Assembly (NCBI GenBank): GCA_005883995.1
Contig: VAXB01000026.1
Coordinates: 1 to 43,396 of the forward strand
Source: Actinomycetota bacterium
GTDB taxonomy: Bacteria > Actinomycetota > Thermoleophilia > Gaiellales > Gaiellaceae
Reading direction: 5' to 3'
Length of the DNA stretch: 43,396 nucleotides
The translations under genes and the position numbers were made by a program. Below the pieces are notes generated by a model. That model saw nothing but the letters and a program-made list of their open reading frames with translations, ran no database searches and was not told where the DNA came from. This document shows positions 9,025-16,009 of this stretch, in pieces. Within the stretch, counting starts at the first letter, position 1; every line of letters starts with the position of its first letter.

Positions 9025-9710
9025 AGCACTCCCAGTGCGACGACCGCGGCGGCGAACGCAACGGCGGCTCGATCCGCGTTGCTCCACGACGCCCGCGGCA
9101 GGCGTGTCGTCGCTCCGCGGCCGTAGCCTCGCGCCTCCATCGCCTCGGCGAGGTTGAGCGCGCGCTCGAGCGAGCCCGCGAGCAACGGCGACAGCAGGCG
9201 CGTGCGCGTGCGCACACCTCGCACCTCGATGCCACGCGCGCGCATCGCCTCGGCGAGGGCGCGCGCGTCGCGGTCGAGCGTCGGCGCGAGCCGTGTCGCG
9301 AGGACGACCGTGAGCACGAACCGCCGGGCGAACCGGGTGCCCTCGAGCAGGCGGTCATGATCGAGGACGAGCGCGTAGACCGCGAACGCGAGACCGACTG
9401 CAGCGAAGCGCAACGCGCCGTGTGCACCGCTCCACAGCTCTTCGCGCGTCACGTCGAGTTCACCCACCACCGGGACGATGGGACCAGTCCAGATCGGGTG
9501 CGAGCCGAGTGTCTCGACGAACGGCGTGATCACGAAGATCGTGGCTGCCGAAAATGCGATCCCGGCGACGTACACCCACGCGTGCCGCGCCGCCCGGACG
9601 GCGACGACGGTGAGGACGACGACGATCACCGCGAGCGATGCGGTGTGCGTCGCGAGCAGCGCCGCGGCGACGACGGCGCCGAGGAGTGCGAGCGCGGGGC
9701 CGGGGCTCAT
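9015..9710 (-). CDS. ecfT: ECF transporter transmembrane T component
   Basis: A 231-residue CbiQ/EcfT-family protein. Its membrane helices are followed by two coupling-helix Ala-Arg-Gly signatures (AEAMRARGI and AEAMEARGYG), which in known systems dock on the ATPase pair. The ATG at 9710 overlaps the TGA of the upstream DUF4430 lipoprotein (ATGA). It lies within the riboswitch-headed operon between the exported binding proteins and the ATPase. Confidence 0.93.
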   Translation of the reverse strand: MSPGPALALLGAVVAAALLATHTASLAVIVVVLTVVAVRAARHAWVYVAGIAFSAATIFVITPFVETLGSHPIWTGPIVPVVGELDVTREELWSGAHGALRFAAVGLAFAVYALVLDHDRLLEGTRFARRFVLTVVLATRLAPTLDRDARALAEAMRARGIEVRGVRTRTRLLSPLLAGSLERALNLAEAMEARGYGRGATTRLPRASWSNADRAAVAFAAAVVALGVLWL

Positions 9711-10411
9711 CCGCCGACCTCGTAGCGGAAGCGTGCGAAGGTCAGGTGCGAGGCAAGCCAGGCCGCGTCGCCCGCGAAGCGGAACCGCACCGGATCGCCG
9801 GCGCCGTCCTGTGGCCGTTGCCGCGCGACCAACGAGGGTCTCTGTCCGTCGGCCCCCGAGACCAGAACGAGCGTGTTCGCCTTCGCCGGAGCCGCTCCGG
9901 CTCCGCGTGTCGCGCTGGCGTGAAGGAGCGACGCGAGGTGCTCCGCCGACGCGCGGTCGCGCGGATTCGAATAGACGACGCGCCCCGGCAGCCGCTTCCC
10001 GTCCCAGCCGTGGAGGAACGGCTCCGGGAACGCGCCGACCACCACCTGTTGGCGCAACGCGTACGACCAGTCGCGGAAGTCCCACCACTCGACGTCCCCC
10101 GGATGCAGGCGGTACTCGGACGCGCTGCGGTCGGCCTCGTAGCCGTTGACGAAGTAGAACCAGTCGTGGCGGCCGGTGAGCGATCCCGCGACCCCGTCGA
10201 TCGACTGCACGTACCGTCCGCCGTAGCGGGTGCTGATCTTCGCGACTCGGTCGAGTGCCTGCATCGCGGTCAAGCCTGCGGGGACGTGCCGGACGAGCAC
10301 CACGCGGGCGCCGCGGTCGCGCGTCACCCAGAGCGTCGCGCGACCGTGCGTGCTGCCGCAGCCGGCGAGCGCCGCAAGGGCGAGGCCGACCGCGATCAGA
10401 CGTGGGCTCAC
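9707..10411 (-). CDS. DUF4430 lipoprotein, candidate surface cobalamin-binding protein
   Basis: A 234-residue lipoprotein. Its signal peptide ends in the lipobox LAGC (Cys about 18). A DUF4430 domain follows (about residues 25-110), recognisable by MQALDRVAKISTRYGG, WFYFVNGYEADRSASEYRL and HPGDVEWWDFRDW. DUF4430 is the fold of the small beta domain of intrinsic factor and transcobalamin. The C-terminal part (about 110-234) is an unassigned mixed region ending SHLTFARFRYEVGG. The GTG start at 10411 overlaps the TGA of the first DUF4430 gene (GTGA). The likely role is capturing cobalamin at the outer face of the membrane for the ECF S component; this is inference. Confidence 0.85.
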   Translation of the reverse strand: MSPRLIAVGLALAALAGCGSTHGRATLWVTRDRGARVVLVRHVPAGLTAMQALDRVAKISTRYGGRYVQSIDGVAGSLTGRHDWFYFVNGYEADRSASEYRLHPGDVEWWDFRDWSYALRQQVVVGAFPEPFLHGWDGKRLPGRVVYSNPRDRASAEHLASLLHASATRGAGAAPAKANTLVLVSGADGQRPSLVARQRPQDGAGDPVRFRFAGDAAWLASHLTFARFRYEVGG

Positions 10412-11028
10412 GGCAGCGCGTTCGAGCGCACCGCTCCTGCGAGTGTCGCGCGGACGAGCAGCCCGCGGTGGACGCCGATGCATGCACGGCCATTCGGCAT
10501 CCGCACGGTCCGCAGCGACCCGACGCGAAGCGCCGCCCCCGCCGCCGGCGCGGTCTTCCCGGCGTCGTCCTGCGCGAGCGCGGTGTAGCACCGCCCCGTC
10601 CGCCGGAGCACGAGCGTCTTCGGGCCACCGGCAGCGCCGAACTGCGCCCAGTACCAGAGCACGGTGTCCCCTGCCGCGAGTTTCACCTGGTCGGCGCCGA
10701 CCGGCGGAGAGACGCCGTTCACCTTGAACACCCATCCGGTCTGTCCGGCGGACCCGTACCGCCCCACCTGGTCGACATACGGACCGAAGCCGGTCTGGGT
10801 CACGTGGTAGAAGAACTCGCCGACCGCGCTCGCGGTCTCGAGCGCGTCGAGCGCGTTCTCGGGCAGCGCATTCGCACGCGGCGAGGTGACGTCGAGGACT
10901 GGATCGCCGGCACCGAAGATCGTCCGGGTCTTGCCCTCGACGCGGACGTGGACGCGAACCGCGTACGCGGCAGGGACGGCGAGCAGCGCGGCCGCGAGCA
11001 CCACGAGAAGCGCGACAGGTCGAAACAC
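10408..11028 (-). CDS. Secreted DUF4430 protein, first gene of the cobalamin operon
   Basis: A 206-residue protein with a clear Sec signal peptide (MFRPVALLVVLAAALLAVPAAYA, likely cut before VRVHVRVEG). A DUF4430-like domain follows: LDALETASAVGEFFYHVTQT, then GYVDQVGRYGS-like and GWVFKVNGVSPPVGADQVKL, then GDTVLWYWAQFG. The two cysteines after it (RCYTALAQ and GRACIGVHRG) could form a disulfide. The GTG at 11028 has an excellent ribosome-binding site, AAGGAGGATTC, placed at the end of the riboswitch. It lacks a lipobox, unlike its neighbour, so it may be released or held by the partner proteins. Confidence 0.83.
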   Translation of the reverse strand: MFRPVALLVVLAAALLAVPAAYAVRVHVRVEGKTRTIFGAGDPVLDVTSPRANALPENALDALETASAVGEFFYHVTQTGFGPYVDQVGRYGSAGQTGWVFKVNGVSPPVGADQVKLAAGDTVLWYWAQFGAAGGPKTLVLRRTGRCYTALAQDDAGKTAPAAGAALRVGSLRTVRMPNGRACIGVHRGLLVRATLAGAVRSNALP

Positions 11029-11039
11029 GAATCCTCCTT

Positions 11040-11222
11040 CCGCGAGGGGTTCGAATCGGTTCCGACGGCGGAGGTCTTCTGACTCGGGGCGCCCTCCCGA
11101 CGCCGCCTTCCCAGCCTGTTCGGCCAGTGGCACGTCGGCGCGGGAGCGTCTCCCCTCACAGCGGCGGGACCGTTCCGGACTCGCACCGGATTCCCTGACC
11201 GCTCGCCGGTTGTGGCCGGGAG
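11040..11222 (-). promoter_or_regulatory. Cobalamin riboswitch
   Basis: Read on the minus strand, this leader contains the conserved core GGGAATCCGGTGCGAGTCCG, then GGTCCCGCCGCTGTGA, GCCACTG, a GGGAAGGCG element and the B12 box GAGTCAGAAGACCTCC (11070-11085). These match the cobalamin (AdoCbl/B12) riboswitch family in sequence and order. The CCTCC end of the B12 box is complementary to the GGAGG ribosome-binding site at 11033-11037. This suggests translational control, where cobalamin binding would hide the start of the first DUF4430 gene. It heads the 11028-6229 operon. Confidence 0.95.
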
Positions 11223-11238
11223 ACTAGCATCGCCGCCC

Positions 11239-11580
11239 GTGGCACGATCGCGCACGTTTGCACTCTGGGCACCGGTGGTCGCGTGGGCATGCGTGATCTT
11301 CGCGTTCTCCTCGATCCCCGCTCTCTCGAGCGGCCTCGGGACCTGGGACTTCGTGTTGCGGAAGTGCGCACACATCACCGAGTACGCGATCCTCGCGGCG
11401 CTGTTGATGCGCGCGATCGGCCGCGCCGGGCCGGCGTTCCTGACCGCGGTCGCGTACGCCGCGACGGACGAGTTCCACCAGCACTTCGTCCGGGGCCGAC
11501 ACGCGTCGCCGGTCGACGTCGCGATCGACGCATTCGGCGCAGCGCTCGGGCTCCTGGTGTGGACGCGGGCACGGCGCTGA
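11239..11580 (+). CDS. VanZ-family membrane protein
   Basis: A 113-residue protein with about four membrane helices and the family hallmarks RKCAHITEYAILAALL, AATDEFHQHFVRGRHASPVD and DAFGAALGLLVW. VanZ-like proteins are named after a teicoplanin-resistance accessory factor, but their biochemical role is not settled. I chose the GTG at 11239 because an earlier in-frame start (11212) would lie inside the riboswitch region on the other strand. It leads a three-gene plus-strand operon with overlapping ends. Confidence 0.88.
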   Translation: MARSRTFALWAPVVAWACVIFAFSSIPALSSGLGTWDFVLRKCAHITEYAILAALLMRAIGRAGPAFLTAVAYAATDEFHQHFVRGRHASPVDVAIDAFGAALGLLVWTRARR

Positions 11581-11990
11581 AAGCGGTCGCGATCGACCTC
11601 GCGGCGCTCGGGGACACCGCGCGTCTGTGGAGCGACTGGCTCGCCGACGCAGGCCGCCGCGCACGCGTCGACGTCGAATCACTCGACGACGAGCTTCCGA
11701 ACTGGCGGCGCCTGCTCGAACGCTTCGCGGAAGACCATGCGCCTGTCTACCTCCGCCGCGATGCCGACACGGCAACGGCGCTGCGGCGCCTTCAATCGGC
11801 GGGCGTGCGAATCGGCGTCTTCACCGACGCGCCTGATGAGCTCGCTCGGGTCGCGCTTTCTCACCTCGGCGCCGCGCGCCGGATCGAAGCGCTCGAGACC
11901 GGCGAGGACGCGCTGGATCGGCTCCGCGAGCGGCTCGGCGCCGACGCGCGCGTCGTCCGGACCCGGAGCGAGCTCCTCGACCTAAAATGA
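11559..11990 (+). CDS. Degenerate HAD-like protein
   Basis: A 143-residue protein that looks like a small haloacid-dehalogenase-fold protein. It starts with a beta strand ending in VAIDLAALGD where HAD enzymes have DxDGT. RIGVFTDAPDELARVAL follows at the place of motif II, then a C-terminal RVVRTRSELLDL. The second catalytic aspartate of motif I is missing, so phosphatase activity is unlikely. The GTG at 11559 overlaps vanZ by 22 nt; an alternative is a CTG at 11577 overlapping the TGA. Its stop overlaps the next gene. Confidence 0.65.
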   Translation: MDAGTALKAVAIDLAALGDTARLWSDWLADAGRRARVDVESLDDELPNWRRLLERFAEDHAPVYLRRDADTATALRRLQSAGVRIGVFTDAPDELARVALSHLGAARRIEALETGEDALDRLRERLGADARVVRTRSELLDLK

Positions 11991-12217
11991 CCGCGATGGA
12001 CCGCCAGGAAGTTGGTGACCGCCAGCTCGACGCGCTGCTCGAACGGCTCGATCGTCTGTGCGACGAAGTCCACGGTCTGACCCGGCGGCTCGACACGCAG
12101 GAGCAGCTGCTCCGGATCTCTGGCGAGCTCGCCACGCTCAACGAGTCGCTCCAGGCGCTCGCGTACGCGGCGCTCGGGCACCAGCCCCCTTCGGTGCGGC
12201 GCCGTCGCGCCGGCTGA
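11987..12217 (+). CDS. Small coiled-coil protein of unknown function
   Basis: A 76-residue soluble protein that is almost all amphipathic helix, with leucine heptads (LDALLERLDRLCDEVHGLTR and beyond) and a basic tail ending VRRRRAG. I do not recognise a family. The ATG at 11987 overlaps the preceding stop (ATGA), so translation is coupled to the HAD-like gene. It ends 6 nt from the convergent sugar dehydrogenase gene. Confidence 0.6.
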   Translation: MTAMDRQEVGDRQLDALLERLDRLCDEVHGLTRRLDTQEQLLRISGELATLNESLQALAYAALGHQPPSVRRRRAG

Positions 12218-12223
12218 CGCGGG

Positions 12224-13267
12224 CTACGGCGTCAGCTTGTAGATCTGGCCGCTGCCGGACGCGATGTAGAGCTCGCCGCTCGCATCGACGCCGAAGCTCG
12301 ACGGACGCGTCACATTCCCCTCGCTGCGGACGTCGACCGCTCGGCCACTCTCCATCCGGAGGCTCCAGACCGTCCCGCTGCAGTAGTCGGCGAAGAAGTA
12401 CCGGCCGGCGATGGCCGGGATCGCCTTGCCGCGATACACGTAGCCGCCAGTAACCGAACAGCCCTGGTCGTGCCCATACACGTACACGGGGAACACGAGC
12501 TCGCCGCGCTTCACCGGCGTGGCGTTGCGGTAGCGCGCGCGGCCCTCGTAGACGTTCCAGCCGAAGTTGACGAGCGACGCCAGCCGAGAGCGCGCCCGGT
12601 AGTCGATCTCCTCCCAGGCGCTCTGCCCGACGTCGGCGATGTAGAGGTCACCGTTTGCGCTGTCGAAGGAGAATCGCCACGGGTTGCGCAGCCCGTACGC
12701 CGCGATTCCCCAGGTCGGCTTTCTCGCGAGCGGGTTCGTGCGAAGGAGCTTCCCGAGGCGGATCGACAGGTTCTGCGCGCGGTTACCGGGATCCCCTGCG
12801 GAGCCGCCGTCGCCCATGCCGACGTAGAGGCGCCCGTCGGGGCCGAATTGCAACTGGCCGCCGTTGTGGTTGGCGTACGGCTGCTTCACGAACAGCAACT
12901 GGCGCGCGCTCGAGACGATCGCCTTCCCGTTGCGGGAGCGGAACTCGACGACGCGGGTGTTGCCGTTCACGTCGGTGTAGTCGACGTAGAAGCGATGGTT
13001 CTGCTTGTAGCGCGGGCTGAACGCCATCGAGAGCAGCCCGCGCTCGCCGCCACTGGCGACGCGTGAGCGGATGTCGAGGAAGGTCCCGGCGAGACGCCCC
13101 TGGACGAGGTACCGGATGCGGCCCGGCTGCTCGACGACGTAGAGGCGGTTCGGCTCGGCCGGCGTCGAGGCGACGTACGTCGGCGAGTCGAAGCCGCGCG
13201 CGTACGGGCGGATCGTCACGGGCGGTGCTGCCATTGCCACGGCGGCCCCGAGAACGGCCAGGATCAT
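12224..13267 (-). CDS. PQQ-dependent aldose sugar dehydrogenase-like beta-propeller
   Basis: A 347-residue exported protein with an N-terminal signal peptide (MILAVLGAAVAMAAPP). Its six-bladed propeller carries the family motifs GGERGLLSMAFSP, GGQLQFGPDGRLYVGMGDGG, GLRNPWRFSFD and YFFADYCSGTVWSL. Relatives (YliI/Asd type) oxidise aldoses with PQQ; some actinobacterial members are orphan propellers without proven PQQ. The ATG at 13267 overlaps the stop of the DUF2156 gene (ATGA), so the pair is translationally coupled. The functional link between them is unknown. Confidence 0.88.
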   Translation of the reverse strand: MILAVLGAAVAMAAPPVTIRPYARGFDSPTYVASTPAEPNRLYVVEQPGRIRYLVQGRLAGTFLDIRSRVASGGERGLLSMAFSPRYKQNHRFYVDYTDVNGNTRVVEFRSRNGKAIVSSARQLLFVKQPYANHNGGQLQFGPDGRLYVGMGDGGSAGDPGNRAQNLSIRLGKLLRTNPLARKPTWGIAAYGLRNPWRFSFDSANGDLYIADVGQSAWEEIDYRARSRLASLVNFGWNVYEGRARYRNATPVKRGELVFPVYVYGHDQGCSVTGGYVYRGKAIPAIAGRYFFADYCSGTVWSLRMESGRAVDVRSEGNVTRPSSFGVDASGELYIASGSGQIYKLTP

Positions 13268-14841
13268 ACGGCTGCCAGATCCTTCGACCGCACCCACGGG
13301 CCCGGCGGCATGAGCAGCTGCTCGACGTGCAGGTACGCGAGCCCCACTAGCGGCGCCTCCGTCCATCGCTCGATGCAGACGAACCGCGGCCGCCACTCCG
13401 GGAAGAACTTTGCGTTGAAGCTGTGGAGCCGCTCCAGCTGGAAGAAACCGTCGAACCGGAGCAGGAACGCGCGGGCGGTGCGCTGCCGAAGCGCCGAGCC
13501 GGCGTCCGCGCGCAGAACCCGCCCGAACACGGCGAAGTTCAGCGACAGCTCCGAGACGTGGTGCTCGCGCGCCCAGCCGATCGCCTCGACGATCAGGAAC
13601 TCCATCAGCCCGTTCGGCGTCTCGCGCCGGCGGCGCATCGTCGCGAGTGACCAGCCCCTGCATGCCGGCGACGGAACGAGGTGCAGGAAGCCGCCGACGC
13701 GCCCGTCGGGCCCTTCGGCGACGGCAACGACGCTGTCCGGGTAGTCCCACAACGCGTCCATCGTCATCGTGAAGCCGCGCTCGGGCCAGCGGCCGCGCCA
13801 CTCGGAAGAGACGCTCGCGATCTCGTTGCGAAGGTCGGCGTCGACGTCGCCGACCGTGAGCATGCGCACGCTGTAGCCCGCCTTCCGCAAGCGAGTCACC
13901 GACTGTCTCACCTTGCGGATCGGGCGCCCTTCGAGCGAGAACCCGCCGGGGCGCACGATCGCTTCGTCGCCGAGGTAGACCGCGTGGAAACCGAGCCGCC
14001 GGTAAAGCGGCAGTAGCTCTGCGCTCGTACCGAGCGCTGCGATCCGCCAACCCGAGGCGTGCGCGATCCGTCGGAATTCCTTCAACAGGTCCTCCATCTC
14101 GGCGCGGTCGCCGATCGGGTCGCCGCTGAGGAGCGCTGTGCCGTTGACGGCGCGGTACGCGACGAGTGTCCGGTGCGACGGCGAGAACAGGTACTGCTTG
14201 TCACCGCGGAGCGAGAAGTAGGCGAGGCTGTCGCGGCCGCGTTCGCGCACGAGGCGCCTCGCCCGCGCGCCCTCCTCCGCGGTGTGCTCGCCCTTCCCTG
14301 CGAGCGGGCTCAACCACAGGTAGAGCGCGCGGAAGGTGAGCAGCACGCCGAGCACCAACAGCGCCGACTCGATGTGGCTGGACGCGCCCGTCGAGTCGAA
14401 ATCGCGAAGCGCGAGGAGCGCAGCGACGGCAGTGAGCGCGACGAGGACCCGGGCGAGCGGTCGCAGGATCGCAGGCTCGCCGGGCGCGACGAACTCGCTG
14501 CGGTGACGCCAGAGCGCGAGCAGGAGCAGCGCACTCACCGTCGCCTCCTCGAAGTCGAGGCCCTTCACGAGATGAGCAACGGCCGCACCCGCGACAACGC
14601 AGACCGCGAGCGACCAGGCCCGGCGCTTGCGGCGGGCGAGCCCGCGCGAGAGCCAGATCAGCGCGAGGCCGAACGCGAGCGAGGCCACGCGTGCCGCCTC
14701 CGGCAGACCGGGCGGCAGGACGCCGCGGACGAGCTGGAACCGATCGGCGAATTCCGGCGTCAGCGCCGAGATCACGCCGATCAAGCCTGCGAAGGCGGCG
14801 CCGAGTCCGAGGAAGAGCGGTGCCCGCCGGTGCGGCCTCAC
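13264..14841 (-). CDS. Membrane protein with a C-terminal DUF2156 (aminoacyl-phosphatidylglycerol synthase-like) domain
   Basis: A 525-residue protein. The N-terminal half has about five to six membrane helices (residues about 8-175). The cytosolic C-terminal half is a tandem GNAT-like domain like that of MprF/LysX2: YFSLRGDKQYLFS, VNGTALLSGDPIGD, GFHAVYLGDEAIV, then SLNFAVFGR and HSFNAKFFPEWRPRFVC. Relatives transfer an amino acid from tRNA to phosphatidylglycerol, reducing membrane negative charge. The amino acid used cannot be told. The start is a GTG at 14841. Confidence 0.88.
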   Translation of the reverse strand: MRPHRRAPLFLGLGAAFAGLIGVISALTPEFADRFQLVRGVLPPGLPEAARVASLAFGLALIWLSRGLARRKRRAWSLAVCVVAGAAVAHLVKGLDFEEATVSALLLLALWRHRSEFVAPGEPAILRPLARVLVALTAVAALLALRDFDSTGASSHIESALLVLGVLLTFRALYLWLSPLAGKGEHTAEEGARARRLVRERGRDSLAYFSLRGDKQYLFSPSHRTLVAYRAVNGTALLSGDPIGDRAEMEDLLKEFRRIAHASGWRIAALGTSAELLPLYRRLGFHAVYLGDEAIVRPGGFSLEGRPIRKVRQSVTRLRKAGYSVRMLTVGDVDADLRNEIASVSSEWRGRWPERGFTMTMDALWDYPDSVVAVAEGPDGRVGGFLHLVPSPACRGWSLATMRRRRETPNGLMEFLIVEAIGWAREHHVSELSLNFAVFGRVLRADAGSALRQRTARAFLLRFDGFFQLERLHSFNAKFFPEWRPRFVCIERWTEAPLVGLAYLHVEQLLMPPGPWVRSKDLAAV

Positions 14842-14872
14842 CGCCCCAGGGTAGCCGGGGCCTCCGGCGGCC

Positions 14873-15535
14873 CTACCGCTTGAGGAGAACGCGCCGGAGC
14901 TCGTCCTCCTTGCCGGGCTCCAGGATCGCGAGCACCTGGTCGCCCTCGAGGAGCTCGGTCGACCCGACCGCGATCTCCGCCTGGCCGTCCCGCATCACCG
15001 AGATCAAGCGTGCGCCTTCCGGCAGGGCGAGCTTCTCGACGCGCTTGCCCGCCGACGGGGAGTTCTTGTCGATCTGCACCTCGACGATCTCGAGGTTTTC
15101 CTTGCGCAGCTCGAGCAGGTGGACGAGGTCGTGCTCCGGGACCTCGTGCTCGACGAGGCCGAGGATGCTCGACGTGGCGCAGACGGTCGGCGAGATCCCG
15201 AGCAGGTCGAAGTGCGGCTGGTTGCGCGGATCGTTGACGCGGGCGATCACCTTCTGGACGCCGTACTTCTCCTTCGCGAGCTGGCAGATGACCATGTTGT
15301 CCTCGTCGTCGCCGGTGAGCGCGAGGACGAGGTCCGGCGGCCGGCGGATACCCGCCTTCTCCAGCACGAAGATCTCCGTCGCGTCGCCGAGCATCGCCTG
15401 GTGCTCGAACTCGGCCTCGAGCCGCTCGAAGCGGTCGCGCTCCTGCTCGATCAGCGTCGCCTCGTGGCCGTTGCGGAGCAGCGTCCGCATCACGTTCGCG
15501 CCGGCCTTGCCTCCGCCTGCGATCAGGACGTACAT
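14873..15535 (-). CDS. TrkA-type potassium uptake regulator (RCK N and C domains)
   Basis: A 220-residue cytosolic protein. The N-terminal Rossmann domain begins MYVLIAGGGKAGANVM (GxGxxG) and holds the acidic end of strand 2 in ATLIEQERDRF. A TrkA-C domain follows from about residue 135 (ENLEIVEVQIDKNSPSAGKRV to LLEGDQVLAILEPG). Such proteins bind NAD(H) or ATP and gate Trk/Ktr potassium transporters. The ATG at 15535 overlaps the stop of the second TrkA gene. No TrkH/KtrB channel is in the window; the APC permeases upstream are the nearest transporters. Confidence 0.92.
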   Translation of the reverse strand: MYVLIAGGGKAGANVMRTLLRNGHEATLIEQERDRFERLEAEFEHQAMLGDATEIFVLEKAGIRRPPDLVLALTGDDEDNMVICQLAKEKYGVQKVIARVNDPRNQPHFDLLGISPTVCATSSILGLVEHEVPEHDLVHLLELRKENLEIVEVQIDKNSPSAGKRVEKLALPEGARLISVMRDGQAEIAVGSTELLEGDQVLAILEPGKEDELRRVLLKR

Positions 15536-15981
15536 CAGGGCCGGGCCACCTGGACCGATGCCTCTTTCGGGCCGCCGACCTCGCACGTCCGCACAGCCTC
15601 GGTCAGGACGTCGATCGCCGTCGACGTCGGACAGACGGTGCGAAGGCCGCGCTGCGCGTAGAAGTCCGCGCGCGCAGGGTCGAGGATCCTGACGACGGTG
15701 CAGTCGATGCCGAAGCGCTTCTGCGCGACCTGGCCGATCACGATGTTCGTGTTGTCACCGTCGGTGGCGACCACGACCCCGTCGCCCTCCTCGATTCCCG
15801 CTTCGCGCAGGACGTCGGTGTCCATCCCGTGCCCGACGACGAAACCCCCGGTCCAGTCCTCGCCGAGCCGCGACAGGGCCGATTCCTTCTCGTCGATCGC
15901 CGTCACGTGCCAGCCTTCGGAGGCGAGCCGCTTCGCCACCGTCGAGCCGACGCGGCCGCAGCCGATGATGATTGCCTGCAT
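15535..15981 (-). CDS. TrkA-N-only regulator
   Basis: A 148-residue single Rossmann (RCK N) domain, MQAIIIGCGRVGSTVAKRLA, with GDGVVVATDGDNTNIVIGQVA and a CPTSTAID segment near the end. There is no TrkA-C domain, so it probably pairs with the downstream full-length TrkA (220 residues), whose start its stop overlaps. It lies 28 nt after the first APC-permease gene on the same strand. Confidence 0.9.
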   Translation of the reverse strand: MQAIIIGCGRVGSTVAKRLASEGWHVTAIDEKESALSRLGEDWTGGFVVGHGMDTDVLREAGIEEGDGVVVATDGDNTNIVIGQVAQKRFGIDCTVVRILDPARADFYAQRGLRTVCPTSTAIDVLTEAVRTCEVGGPKEASVQVARP

Positions 15982-16009
15982 AGACGCAGCGTAGCGCTGC
16001 GCCTGGGCG

